Assembly (NCBI GenBank): GCA_963803425.1
Contig: CAWDMA010000001.1
Location: 1,054,001 to 1,118,000, forward strand
Direction: 5' to 3'
Length of the DNA stretch: 64,000 nucleotides
DNA from: DASPWW01 sp963803425
GTDB lineage: Bacteria > Actinomycetota > Thermoleophilia > Solirubrobacterales > 70-9
Both the position numbers and the translations under genes were made by a program. Below are positions 18,501 to 27,092 of this stretch, piece after piece. Numbering within the stretch: the stretch's first letter is position 1; the number at the start of each line of letters is the position of its first letter. The notes below the pieces were generated by a model. That model saw only the letters and a list, made by a program, of their open reading frames with translations. It was not told where the DNA came from and ran no database searches.

Positions 18501-18523
18501 CCCCCGCCGTCAGCGCTTCGCGG
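18487..18523. terminator. Bidirectional terminator hairpin between convergent genes
   Basis: Perfect 15-bp stem (CCGCGAAGCGCTGAC, 18487-18501, with 18509-18523) and a 7-base C-rich loop. It overlaps the 3' ends of both the hydroxyacid dehydrogenase (ends 18500) and the DUF7144 gene (ends 18510), so it can serve both strands. Confidence 0.75.
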
Positions 18524-18938
18524 CGTCCTCGATCAGGATCGCCAGGCTGCCCAGCACCCCGACGTCCACGCACAGCAGCAGGATCGCGACCAGGGTGGAG
18601 TCCGAGAGGAACATTACCGCGGCCGCGACGTGGGCCACGGCCGACGCGACGGCGATCCACATTGCCCACCTCCGTCCGGCGAGGACTCCGACGGACGCGA
18701 CGAGCTGCACCAGCGCGACGACGAGCATCAGCCAGCCCCAGGGCCGCGCGTCGCCGACCAGCCACCCCGCGGTGGTGATGAAGATGTCGGAGCCGGCGAT
18801 CACCGCGATCGCGTAGAACAGGTCGAGCAGCCCGATCACCAGCATCCACGTGGCGGCGAACATGAGCACCCCGATGGCGTTAAGGTCGGGTTTCGCCGTG
18901 TACTCGAAGTTGTTCTTCTGGCGTCGCGGTGCAGCCAT
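18510..18938 (-). CDS. DUF7144-type four-helix membrane protein
   Basis: A 142-residue protein with four hydrophobic helices. It matches a widespread actinobacterial small membrane family through FAATWMLVIGLLDLFYAIAV, then SDIFITTAGWLVGDARPWGW and AGRRWAMWIAVASAVAHVAA. No catalytic residues are evident. The start is ATG 18938, 21 bases after the DMT transporter stop on the same strand. It is the last gene of the minus-strand run and ends in a bidirectional hairpin. A palindrome-like motif lies 74 bases upstream of its start, inside the DMT gene. Function unknown. Confidence 0.8.
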   Translation of the reverse strand: MAAPRRQKNNFEYTAKPDLNAIGVLMFAATWMLVIGLLDLFYAIAVIAGSDIFITTAGWLVGDARPWGWLMLVVALVQLVASVGVLAGRRWAMWIAVASAVAHVAAAVMFLSDSTLVAILLLCVDVGVLGSLAILIEDAAKR

Positions 18939-18959
18939 GTCAACTCCCGTGACGTTTGA

Positions 18960-19889
18960 TCATCGGTGCGGCGACGACTCCGATTGATACCCCCGATCGC
19001 CGCCGCCTGCGTCACCCCGATTGGGTGAACCCGTTGGTATCGAGCGCTCTCGATTCCCGAGGGTGACGACCACGGCGCCCCACAGCGCGAACAGCAGGGC
19101 GGCAACCGCCAGCGCGATGTGCCAGCCGGGCTGCGTGAGGCGCTCTTCGTAGACGAGGACGCCGATCAGGCTGCTGCAGACCGGATTCGCCACGCCGACC
19201 GCGGCGACTGCCGGCGCAAGCTGGCCGGTTGCGAGCGACAGCTGCTGGATCCCGAAGGCCGCGATCCCGAAGCCGACGAGCGCGTACAGCTCCCAGTCCG
19301 TGAGCAGGTCGCCGGTGCCCGCGTCGGCGCTGCTGAACACCGGCTTGTCGAACGTCGCGGAGAGCCCGTACAGCAAGCCTGCAGCGGCGCCGAACAGCGC
19401 CGCCTTGTGCGCCGCGGACGCCCGGGTGCCCACGATCAGGACTCCCAGCGAGAGCCCGCCCACAACCGCGATCGCGATCAGCACCTCCCACGTGGGGGCG
19501 GTGTCGACGCCGGCGTCGGGATCGCCGATGCGGATGAACAGGGCAAGACCGACGACCAGGACCATCGCCCCCCATATCTGCTGGCGGGTCACGTGCTGGC
19601 CGGTGAGCCAGTGGCCCAGGGGGAGGGCGAAGACCAGGGTCGTGACCAGCAGCGGCTGTACTACCACCACGGTCCCGAGGTCCAGCGCGACGCCCTGGAT
19701 CGCGTAGCCGGCGAGCAGGACGGCGGTTCCGAGCAGCCACCCCCACACCTTCAGGAGCCGGAAGATGTCCTTGATCCCCCGCACGGGCCGGCCCTCCCGC
19801 GCGAGTCGGAACTGTCCCTTCTGCTGCAGCGCCGCGGCGAGCGCAAAGCAGAAGGCGGCCGCGAGCGCGAGTCCTCGTCCGTCGCCCAT
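18960..19889 (-). CDS. DMT-superfamily (EamA-like) transporter
   Basis: A 309-residue integral membrane protein with about nine or ten helices in two repeated halves. It starts MGDGRGLALAAAFCFALAAALQ and later has GLLYGLSATFDKPVF and GVANPVCSSLIGVLVYEERL. The end of the second half matches the usual DMT closing segment (conserved Glu-Arg-Leu before the last helix). The last 30 residues after VVVTLGN are hydrophilic and not family-like. They contain the sequence of the recurring palindrome-like motif at 19012-19028, so the natural stop may have been lost, or this tail is simply variable. Substrate unknown. Confidence 0.85.
   Translation of the reverse strand: MGDGRGLALAAAFCFALAAALQQKGQFRLAREGRPVRGIKDIFRLLKVWGWLLGTAVLLAGYAIQGVALDLGTVVVVQPLLVTTLVFALPLGHWLTGQHVTRQQIWGAMVLVVGLALFIRIGDPDAGVDTAPTWEVLIAIAVVGGLSLGVLIVGTRASAAHKAALFGAAAGLLYGLSATFDKPVFSSADAGTGDLLTDWELYALVGFGIAAFGIQQLSLATGQLAPAVAAVGVANPVCSSLIGVLVYEERLTQPGWHIALAVAALLFALWGAVVVTLGNRERSIPTGSPNRGDAGGGDRGYQSESSPHR
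19012..19028. promoter_or_regulatory. Palindrome-like motif, copy 3
   Basis: Sequence TCACCCCGATTGGGTGA, a TCACCC/GGGTGA inverted repeat with a 5-base centre. It differs at two of 17 positions from the shared core of the copies upstream of zwf and cydA. It lies 74 bases upstream of the DUF7144 start. Candidate operator; the binding protein is unknown. Confidence 0.4.
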
Positions 19890-19908
19890 CCGCGTGGACT
19901 CTAGGTCG

Positions 19909-20847
19909 TCACAGGACCGCGACCGGGTTGACGGGAGAACCCGTCCCGCCCGGGATCCGCAGCGGTGCGGCGGCGAACAGGAACTCCCACCTGCCCTCTC
20001 GCTCGCAGGCCGGAGCGAGATCCTCGAACTGCAGGTAGTCGAACAGGTGAACTCCCATCGCGTTCAGCGCCAACACGTGGATCGGGAAGCCGATCCCCTC
20101 CGTGGCGCTGGGGGCGGTGTCGTTGTTGCCGTCCGATCCCAGCGCCGACACGTCGCGATCCGCCAGGAATCGCGCGCAGCTCGGATGCAGGCCCGCCTTC
20201 GCCTCGTCGGTGTCCCACGGGCCCAGCTCGGAGCACCGGCGAGCATGGCCGGTGCGGACGAGCAGGATGTCCCCGCTCCCCACGCACACGCCCTCCTGGC
20301 GCTCGCACCCCTCGAGGTCGTCGGGGTACACCTGCTCGCCCGGCTCCAGCCACGGGATGTCGCGAAACCGCGGCACGTCGAGCAGCACGCCACGCCCGAC
20401 CAGGCCGTCCTTGAGGATGTCGATTGCGTCCCCGGTCGCCCCCTCCCGCGTCAGCGAGGACGTCGGCGTGCCGTTGTACAGGGCGCCCTCGAATGCCACG
20501 TGGCAGAACGCGTCGATGTGACTGTGGGGAGCATTGTGGTAGTCGACGCCGATGTAGTCCTTGGCGAAGCGCAGCGACCCGGACCCGATGTCGACGTCCG
20601 GCAGCATCGTCATGTGGTGGTCGGCGGGCTCCGAGTTGTCGACGCCGCCATGCGTGTCGAGCCGATGGCTGAGGGTGACGGTCTGCCCGCTGCCGACCAG
20701 TCCCGCCGCGGCGGCCACGCGGTCCGGTGTGAGCTCGTTCAGAGCGCCCCGCTCGTCGTCCTCGCCCCAGCGGCCCCAGTTGGAGACCTCGTCGAACAGG
20801 GCCCGGAACTCCGCCGCCGTCACCCGGTCGCGCTCCGGCGCGGTCAT
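19909..20847 (-). CDS. Cyclase-family hydrolase (kynurenine formamidase-like fold)
   Basis: A 312-residue protein of the metal-dependent cyclase family (Pfam Cyclase). The family His/Asp site is visible as NAPHSHIDAFCHVAFEG, in place of HxGTHxDaPxH. Other family pieces are LSHRLDTHGGVDN and DILLVRTGHA. It probably hydrolyses an amide or ester bond, but the substrate is unknown. ATG 20847 sits 4 bases after the NADH dehydrogenase stop, with AAGGGTGAG as ribosome site, so it belongs to the zwf-GH15-GMC-ndh operon. It is somewhat longer than the classic 200-260-residue formamidases. Confidence 0.85.
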   Translation of the reverse strand: MTAPERDRVTAAEFRALFDEVSNWGRWGEDDERGALNELTPDRVAAAAGLVGSGQTVTLSHRLDTHGGVDNSEPADHHMTMLPDVDIGSGSLRFAKDYIGVDYHNAPHSHIDAFCHVAFEGALYNGTPTSSLTREGATGDAIDILKDGLVGRGVLLDVPRFRDIPWLEPGEQVYPDDLEGCERQEGVCVGSGDILLVRTGHARRCSELGPWDTDEAKAGLHPSCARFLADRDVSALGSDGNNDTAPSATEGIGFPIHVLALNAMGVHLFDYLQFEDLAPACEREGRWEFLFAAAPLRIPGGTGSPVNPVAVL

Positions 20848-20851
20848 CTGC

Positions 20852-22147
20852 TCACCCTTGGTCGTCCGGCAGCTCGCGCTCGACGACCCGGGCCTCCAGG
20901 GTTCCGAAACCGGCGCGGGCCCAGGCGCCGAGCACCTGGAGCCGCCTGCCGAGAATGCCGCCCAGGTAGTAGAGGTGCACCCCCAGGTACATCAGGAAGG
21001 CTGGAAAGCCCGACAACCCCCGGCCCCGGATCTCGCACACAGCCTTGCCGCGGCCGACGACGGCGAGCGCGCCCTTGTCCAGGTAGCGGAACGGCTCTGA
21101 CGCGCCGGGCCGGCCGTGGCGAATCGCCTTCGCGGCGTGGCGCGCCTGCTGGATCGCGACGGTCGCCAGCCCGGGCAGCGGCCTGTCACCGGGACCCTGC
21201 AGGCTGGCTACGTCCCCGATCACGGTGATCTCGGGGTGGCCCTCGAGCGTGAGGTCGGGCCTGATCGCGATCCGGCCCGCGCGATCGGTCTTCGCGCCGG
21301 CGGCATCCGCGAGCGCCGCCGCCGCACCGGCGGCGCGGACCCCGGCCGCCCAGATCACGGTCCGGGCGGAGATCTGCTCGGTGGTCTCGCCGACCTTGAC
21401 CGTGACTCCGCGCCCGTCGATCTCCTCGGCCATCGCGCCCTCTCGAATCGTCACCCCGAGCGACGTGAGCTCCTTCGCGGCCTTCGCGGACAGCGCGGGC
21501 TTGAACGCCGGGACGATCCGGTCTCCGGCGTCGATCAGGATCACCCGCGCCTCGGCCGGGTTGATCCGCCTGAAGTCGCGCTTCAGCTGGTGGCGCGCGA
21601 CGATCGCGATCTGCCCAGCGACCTCGACGCCGGTCGGCCCGCCGCCGACCACCGCAAAAGTCATCCACTGATCCCTGACCTCGGGGTCTTCCGCGCGTTC
21701 GGCCTCCTCGAATGCGCCGAAGACCCGGTTGCGAAGCTCGGCCGCGTCGGCCAGGGTCTTGAGGCCGAACGAGACGTCCGCCCACTCGTCGTGGCCGAAG
21801 TGCGAGGTCTCGGCCCCACAGGCCAGGATCAGGCTGTCGTACTCGAGTCGCTCGCCGCGATCGAGGACGACCTGCCGGCGCTCGACGTCGAACCCTGTCA
21901 CCTCCGCCATCAGCACGCTCGCGTTGGACTGCCGCTTCAGGTGCTCCCGGATCGGCGACGCGCAGGCTCCCTCGGGTATCGCGCCCGTGGCGAGCTGGTA
22001 GAGCAGCGGCTGGAACAGGTGGTGGTTCATCCTGTCCACCACGGTCACGTCCACATCGGCGCGACGCAACTTCTGCGCGGCGGCAAGCCCGCCGAAGCCG
22101 CCGCCGACTATCACCACCTGCCGGCGCCGGCCTGCCCGCTCAGCCAT
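20852..22147 (-). CDS. ndh: Type II NADH:quinone dehydrogenase (NDH-2)
   Basis: A 431-residue FAD-dependent pyridine nucleotide-disulfide-type oxidoreductase. The FAD motif VVIVGGGFGGLAAAQKL is at residues 11-27. The NAD site is TFAVVGGGPTGVEVAGQI, followed by an NDH-2-like PDLTLEGHPEITVIGDVASL. The C-terminus has a hydrophobic amphipathic segment (FLMYLGVHLYYLGG), as NDH-2 uses to sit on the membrane. It oxidises NADH and reduces quinone without pumping protons. Start ATG 22147 overlaps the GMC gene by 8 bases, so the longer reading to 22216 is not needed. In this operon it could reoxidise NADH made by neighbouring dehydrogenases. Confidence 0.9.
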   Translation of the reverse strand: MAERAGRRRQVVIVGGGFGGLAAAQKLRRADVDVTVVDRMNHHLFQPLLYQLATGAIPEGACASPIREHLKRQSNASVLMAEVTGFDVERRQVVLDRGERLEYDSLILACGAETSHFGHDEWADVSFGLKTLADAAELRNRVFGAFEEAERAEDPEVRDQWMTFAVVGGGPTGVEVAGQIAIVARHQLKRDFRRINPAEARVILIDAGDRIVPAFKPALSAKAAKELTSLGVTIREGAMAEEIDGRGVTVKVGETTEQISARTVIWAAGVRAAGAAAALADAAGAKTDRAGRIAIRPDLTLEGHPEITVIGDVASLQGPGDRPLPGLATVAIQQARHAAKAIRHGRPGASEPFRYLDKGALAVVGRGKAVCEIRGRGLSGFPAFLMYLGVHLYYLGGILGRRLQVLGAWARAGFGTLEARVVERELPDDQG

Positions 22148-23723
22148 CGGCTGACCCGGGCTCGGCCCGCTGCACCCCCATCCGGTCGAGCAGGTGGTCG
22201 CCCACTCGCAGGGCATTCGCCATCGCCGTCAGCGCCGGGTTCACGGCGCTGATGCTGGGGAAGAAGCTCGTGTCGACGACGTACAGGTTGTCGACCTCGT
22301 GGGCGCGGCAGTCGGCGTCGAGGACCGAGGTGGCCGGATCGTCACCGAACCGGCACGTGCCCGCCTGATGCGCACAGCCCGCGACCGGGATCTCGTTCTT
22401 CATGTACGCGTACCGGTCGATCAGATGTTGGGGGTGCATGTCCAGGTCTCCGAGCATCGACTTCAGCTTCTCGAGGAGCCGCTTCTTCGGCTCCTCGTTG
22501 TTCGGCGTGTAGCTCAGTTTGACGTTGCCGTCGCCGTCCAGGGTGACCCGGTTGTCGGGTTGCGGAAGGTCCTCGGTCGAGAGCCAGAAATCGACCGCGT
22601 GGCGGGCGATCCGCTCCAGGCTCCACTCGGGCGCCAGCTTCGTTGCCCGCGGCTTCTCGCCGCGGAACATCGGCGCCTGGGACTTGCCGACCATCTGGAT
22701 GTTGCCCAGCGGGTATTCGAAGTCGTCGCTTCCGAAGTAGAAGTCGTTCACCCCGAGCGTCTTCTGGAACACAGTCGGGTTCTCATCGCGGGAGAGCGCC
22801 AACACGGCCTGGCTGGCGTGGAACATGTAGTTGCGGCCCACCTGGTCGGAGCCGTTCGCGAGGCCGTTCGGGTGCTTGTCGTTCGCCGACGCGAGCAGCA
22901 GCTTGGCCGAGTTCGCAGCCCCGCAAGAGACGACGACGACGTCGGCGCTGTGGGTCTCGCGCTCGCCGTCGCGCTCCACGACGACCTCGGTCACGGCGCG
23001 GCCCTCCGCGTCCGTGTTGAGCGCCAGTGCCTTGGCGTTCGTCAGCAGGGTGACGTTCTCGTGCTCGAGCGCCGGCCGGACGGCGAGCACCTCGGCATCG
23101 GACTTGGCATGCACAAGGCAGGGGAACCCGTCGCAGTCTGGGCAGCGCACGCAGTGGCTGTACGGCATGTTGCCCTCGTCGAGCCGGATCCCGCAAGGCG
23201 CGTGGAATGGGTGCAGGCCAGCGGCAGCGAGGTCGTCGGAGAGCTGCTGGATGCGGGGCTCGTGCGAGACCGCGGGGTGGGGATACGGAGCGCTGCACGG
23301 CGGCTCCGTCGGGTCCTCGCCGCGGGCGCCGTGCACCTCGTAGAGCTGCTCCGCCCGCGTGTAGAACGGCTCCATCCCCTGATAGGAGATCGGCCATGCA
23401 GGGGAGACGCCGTCGTGGTGCTGGAGCTCGTCGAAGTCCTTCTCGCGCATCCGGTACAGCGCGGCGCCATAGAGCTTGGTGGCACCGCCGACGCAGTAGT
23501 GCACCTGTGGCTGGAAGGCCTTGCCCTTCGCGTCATGCCAGGTGTCCGGCGAGACGTAGCGGTTGTCCACGAACACGTCCTGCGAGCTCCAGTTCTGCGG
23601 CTCGCGAGGGAGCCAGTCGCCGCGCTCCAGCAGCAGGATCCGCTTGCCCGAGGGAGCCAGGTGGTGGACCAGGGTGCCGCCCCCCGCGCCGCTCCCGATC
23701 ACGATCACGTCGTAGTCGGTCAT
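22140..23723 (-). CDS. GMC-family FAD oxidoreductase
   Basis: A 527-residue GMC oxidoreductase. The FAD dinucleotide motif DYDVIVIGSGAGGGTLVHHL is at residues 3-22. The C-terminus has the catalytic His-containing GCAHQAGTCRFGDDP and the Asn-containing ISAVNPALTAMANALR, giving the usual His/Asn pair. A Cys-rich insert (CVRCPDCDGFPC) in the middle recalls the subgroup related to gluconate/sorbose and cholesterol oxidoreductases. Substrate unknown, possibly a sugar or alcohol. ATG 23723 overlaps the GH15 stop as ATGA, and its own end overlaps the NDH-2 start by 8 bases. Confidence 0.9.
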   Translation of the reverse strand: MTDYDVIVIGSGAGGGTLVHHLAPSGKRILLLERGDWLPREPQNWSSQDVFVDNRYVSPDTWHDAKGKAFQPQVHYCVGGATKLYGAALYRMREKDFDELQHHDGVSPAWPISYQGMEPFYTRAEQLYEVHGARGEDPTEPPCSAPYPHPAVSHEPRIQQLSDDLAAAGLHPFHAPCGIRLDEGNMPYSHCVRCPDCDGFPCLVHAKSDAEVLAVRPALEHENVTLLTNAKALALNTDAEGRAVTEVVVERDGERETHSADVVVVSCGAANSAKLLLASANDKHPNGLANGSDQVGRNYMFHASQAVLALSRDENPTVFQKTLGVNDFYFGSDDFEYPLGNIQMVGKSQAPMFRGEKPRATKLAPEWSLERIARHAVDFWLSTEDLPQPDNRVTLDGDGNVKLSYTPNNEEPKKRLLEKLKSMLGDLDMHPQHLIDRYAYMKNEIPVAGCAHQAGTCRFGDDPATSVLDADCRAHEVDNLYVVDTSFFPSISAVNPALTAMANALRVGDHLLDRMGVQRAEPGSADG

Positions 23724-25606
23724 TCTCCAAACTCCTGTTCCAGTCTCTCGGCGATGATGATCCGCCCCGCGGCTTCGATCAGCGCCAGGTGGGAGAAGGC
23801 CTGCGGGAAGTTCCCGAGGTGTCGCGCGGTCTCGGTCTCGAACTCCTCTGCGTACAGGCCGAGTGGCGATGCGATCGCCAGCAGTCGCTCCATCAAGTCG
23901 CGTGCCCGGGTCCGTTCTCCGACGATCGCAAGCGCCGAGACGAGCCAGAAAGAGCAGATCAGGAAGCTCCCTTCCTTGCCGGACAGGCCGTCGTCGGTCT
24001 CGTCGGTCTTGTAACGAAGCACGAAGCCGTCCTCGGTCAATTGCTCGGCGATCGCCATCACGCTCGAGCGCAGGACCTCGTCGTCGTGCGGGAGGAAGCC
24101 GAAGATCGCGGCCAGCAGCGTCGAGGCGTCGAGCGCGTCCGTGTCGTAGTGCTGGCGCAGCACCTTGTCCCTGACGCCGTGGTCGAGGATGTCCTGGTTG
24201 ATCTTGTCGGCCGCGGCGCGCCACTCGTCCCCCTGGGCGTCGTCGCCACGGATTCCCGCGAGCTTCGCGGCCCGGTCCAGCGCCACCCAGCACATCAGCT
24301 TCGACGAGACGTAGTGCTGCGGCTTCCCGCGCGCCTCCCAGATGCCCTGGTCGGGGCTCTCCCAGACGTCGGTCGCGCACTTGGCCTGAGCCTGGACGAT
24401 CGGCCACAGGCGTCGCGGAAGACGCTCGCTGCGGCGGGTGTGGAGCAGGATCGAATCAAGGGCCGCGCCGAAGACGTCGTTCTGCTTCTGGTCGAAGGCG
24501 CCGTTGCCGACCCGCACCGGGCTCGCCCCCCGATAGCCGGAGAGGTCGTCCCTGGTCGACTCGGTGAGGTCACGGCGTCCGTCGATCCCGTACATGATCT
24601 GGAACGCGCCGTCGTCGTCAGGCTCGAGGTCGGCCATGAACTGCATGAACTCCTCCGCCTCCCAGTCGAGCGCCAGGTAGTGGAGCGCCTGGAGGGTGAA
24701 GGTCGAGTCCCGGATCCAGGTGAACCGGTAGTCCCAGTTCCGCTCCCCACCCGGGGTCTCGGGGAGCGACGTGGTGAGCGCGGCGACCGTGGCGCCCGTC
24801 GGCATGTAGGTGAGGCCCTTGATCGTCAGCGCGGAGCGCAGGATCGGCTCGCGCCACCGATGGTCGGGGATCCGCGCCTTGCCGAGCCAGTCCCGCCAGT
24901 ACCGCGCGGTCACCTCGAGCCGCGACTCCGCGTCGCTGGCGTCGCTGGGCGTGTCCAGGCCCGCCCCCCAAGACATCGCGCAGAACACGGTCTCGCCCTC
25001 CGTCAGGGCGTGGCGGGCGCGCACCCAGTTGCCCTCGATGCCGAGCGCCAGGTCCGTCGCCACCCTGATCGTCGCCCCGGCGCCGGTGGCGTCGGCAGCG
25101 TGACCGTCGTCGCCCACCAGCGACCACTCGGCCGGCGTCCTGCCGTAGTCGAAGGCCGGCTCGCAGATCAGCTCCATCTCGACCGTGCCGGACGCGCATG
25201 TCGCCGTCCGGACCAGCATGTGGCCCCCGTCGAAGTCGGTGGGGGGCCGCGTGTGAGGCGTGACCTTGTCCTCGCCCCGGCGCGGCCCCATGATCAGGGC
25301 GTCCCGCACGACCACCCAGCCGCTCGGTGTCTTCCAGGTCGTGTTGAGGACGTTCGTGCCGGGCTCGTAGAACCGGGCAGCGGGCACGTTGATGTCGAAC
25401 GGCGCGAACCTGAAGTTCCCGGCCTCGCGGTCGAGCAGGCTCCCGAACACGCTCGGAGCGTCGAACTTCGGGACGCACAGCCAGTCGATCGTGCCGTCGG
25501 GGGCCACGAGCGCTCCGGTGTGGCAATCAGACAGGAACGCGTAGTCGGCAATCGGTGGAAACGGCGAGGGCGCGGCGGTGCTCCTCGTCGACCCGTCTGC
25601 GCTCAC
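23720..25606 (-). CDS. Glycoside hydrolase family 15 (glucoamylase/trehalase-like)
   Basis: A 628-residue GH15 enzyme. Start GTG 25606 overlaps the zwf stop as GTGA; the 25738 version would read through the zwf gene. The N-terminal beta domain starts with IADYAFLSDCHTGALVAPDG and TIDWLCVPKFDAPSVFGSLL. The (alpha/alpha)6 barrel has the family marks GGERNWDYRFTWIRDSTFTL, YRGASPVRVGNGA and FETETARHLGNFPQAFSHLA; the catalytic acids are expected in these blocks. Actinobacterial members can be trehalases or glucoamylases, so the substrate is a glucose-bearing saccharide. Released glucose would feed zwf next door after phosphorylation. Confidence 0.92.
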   Translation of the reverse strand: MSADGSTRSTAAPSPFPPIADYAFLSDCHTGALVAPDGTIDWLCVPKFDAPSVFGSLLDREAGNFRFAPFDINVPAARFYEPGTNVLNTTWKTPSGWVVVRDALIMGPRRGEDKVTPHTRPPTDFDGGHMLVRTATCASGTVEMELICEPAFDYGRTPAEWSLVGDDGHAADATGAGATIRVATDLALGIEGNWVRARHALTEGETVFCAMSWGAGLDTPSDASDAESRLEVTARYWRDWLGKARIPDHRWREPILRSALTIKGLTYMPTGATVAALTTSLPETPGGERNWDYRFTWIRDSTFTLQALHYLALDWEAEEFMQFMADLEPDDDGAFQIMYGIDGRRDLTESTRDDLSGYRGASPVRVGNGAFDQKQNDVFGAALDSILLHTRRSERLPRRLWPIVQAQAKCATDVWESPDQGIWEARGKPQHYVSSKLMCWVALDRAAKLAGIRGDDAQGDEWRAAADKINQDILDHGVRDKVLRQHYDTDALDASTLLAAIFGFLPHDDEVLRSSVMAIAEQLTEDGFVLRYKTDETDDGLSGKEGSFLICSFWLVSALAIVGERTRARDLMERLLAIASPLGLYAEEFETETARHLGNFPQAFSHLALIEAAGRIIIAERLEQEFGE

Positions 25607-26994
25607 GACGACACCCAGGGGTCGCGCCACCCGCCGTACCTCGCGACCAGCCGATCCGCCTCCTTCGGGCCCCACGATCCCGGCTTGTACGGGTGCACCT
25701 TGGGAGGCTTGTCGAGCAGCGGCTTCACGATCCGCCACGTCTGCTCGACGTTGTCCTGCCGTGTGAAGCGGGTGCTGTCACCCTGCATCGCTGCGTGCAG
25801 CAGGACCTCGTACGGGGTTGGGCCCTCGCCTCCCTCCTCGGCGAACTCCATGTCGAGGTTGATCGCCTCGGGGTCGCGGACGTCGCTGCGCTGAGCCTGC
25901 ACGAGCAGCCGGATACCGGTGCTGGGGTGAAGCCTGATCACGAGCTCGTCCGGCGCCGGCTTGCCTTTCCCACGCACCTGGAAGCCCAACGGCGGCGGGT
26001 GCTTGAAGACCAGCCGCACCTCCCATTGCTCCACCGGCAGCAGCTTCCCGGTCCGGATGAAGAACGGCACCCCCTCCCAGCGCCAGTTGTCGATCTCGAA
26101 CCGTGCCGCGACGTAGGTCTCCGTGGTCGATCCCTTGGCGACGCCGGCGACCTTGCGGTACCCCTGGTGCTGGCCGCGCACGTAGTGCCTCGGGCTTGCG
26201 GCGGGCATCGCCCGGAAGACCGCGAACATCGCGTCCTTCAGCGGCCGCGCCTCCCTCCCGGCCGGGGGCTCCATCGCCGTCGCAGCGATCACCTGCATCA
26301 AGTGGTTGACGACGACGTCCCGCAACGCGCCCACCGGGTCGTAGAAGTGCCCCCGGTCAGCGACGCCGAAGTCCTCAGCCATCGTGATCTGCACGCAGTC
26401 GATGCTGTTGCGGTTCCAGACCGGCTCGAACAGCGCGTTCGCGAATCGCAGGTAGAGGATCTCCGTCAGGCCCATCAGGCCGAGGAAGTGGTCGATGCGG
26501 TAGATCTGGGACTCGTCGAGGTAGCCGTGAAGCTCGTCGGCGAGTGCCCGGGCCGACTCGAGGTCATGCCCGAACGGCTTCTCGATCACCACCCGTGCGT
26601 TGTCCGTCAGCCCCGCCCCGGAGAGGCCCTTGACCACCATCCCGAACAGGGAGGGCGGGATCTCGAGGTAGAAGACAGGCCGCTTGGCGCCCTTGATCTT
26701 CGCGGCGACGCGCTCGTAGGTCGCGTCGTCCGCGAAGTCTCCCCGGACGTAGGTGAGTCGCTTCGCGAACCGGTCGAACACCTTGGCGTCGAGCTTCTCT
26801 CCCGTCCCCCTGATCGCCTTGCGAGCATGCTCGCGGAGGTCCTTGTCGGTCCAGTCGTCGACCGCCACCCCGACGATCGGGCACTTCAGCAGCCCGCGCT
26901 TCTCGAGCCGGTACAGCGACCGGAAGGTCATCACCTTGGCGAGGTCGCCGGTGATCCCGAACGATACGAAGACGTCTGCGTCGGTCTTGGCCAT
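25603..26994 (-). CDS. zwf: Glucose-6-phosphate 1-dehydrogenase
   Basis: A 463-residue G6PDH, which oxidises glucose-6-phosphate to 6-phosphogluconolactone and makes NADPH in the oxidative pentose phosphate pathway. The nucleotide-binding loop is FGITGDLAK (12-20; GASGDLA is more usual). The family lysine site EKPFG is at 138-142 and the signature RIDHFLG at 166-172, with the catalytic His in it. Its stop overlaps the GH15 start. A copy of the recurring palindrome-like motif lies 76 bases upstream of its start, over the end of cydC. No gnd or pgl gene is nearby. Confidence 0.95.
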   Translation of the reverse strand: MAKTDADVFVSFGITGDLAKVMTFRSLYRLEKRGLLKCPIVGVAVDDWTDKDLREHARKAIRGTGEKLDAKVFDRFAKRLTYVRGDFADDATYERVAAKIKGAKRPVFYLEIPPSLFGMVVKGLSGAGLTDNARVVIEKPFGHDLESARALADELHGYLDESQIYRIDHFLGLMGLTEILYLRFANALFEPVWNRNSIDCVQITMAEDFGVADRGHFYDPVGALRDVVVNHLMQVIAATAMEPPAGREARPLKDAMFAVFRAMPAASPRHYVRGQHQGYRKVAGVAKGSTTETYVAARFEIDNWRWEGVPFFIRTGKLLPVEQWEVRLVFKHPPPLGFQVRGKGKPAPDELVIRLHPSTGIRLLVQAQRSDVRDPEAINLDMEFAEEGGEGPTPYEVLLHAAMQGDSTRFTRQDNVEQTWRIVKPLLDKPPKVHPYKPGSWGPKEADRLVARYGGWRDPWVSS

Positions 26995-27069
26995 CGCGGC
27001 GCCGGACGCTATCCGTTTCCGGCCGTGTAGTCCACGCGGAGATCAAACCGCCTGACGGGTGTCAGCGCA

Positions 27070-27092
27070 TCATCCGATCGGGGTGAAATCGG
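27070..27092. promoter_or_regulatory. 23-bp repeat, copy 1 (end of cydC, upstream of zwf)
   Basis: Identical over 23 bases, in the same orientation, to the copy at 32968-32990. The core on the minus strand reads TCACCCCGATCGGATGA. It covers the last codons and stop of cydC and lies 76 bases upstream of the zwf start. Confidence 0.5.

Noticed and set aside
22148..24407. N-terminal extension of the GMC gene to 24407 and of NDH-2 to 22216
   Set aside because: Extensions overlap upstream coding genes in other frames; both enzymes start at an ATG overlapping the previous stop with family N-termini directly after it.
23207..25894. 895-codon plus-strand open frame opposite the GMC and GH15 genes
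   Set aside because: Antisense shadow of two well-supported genes; no family motif.
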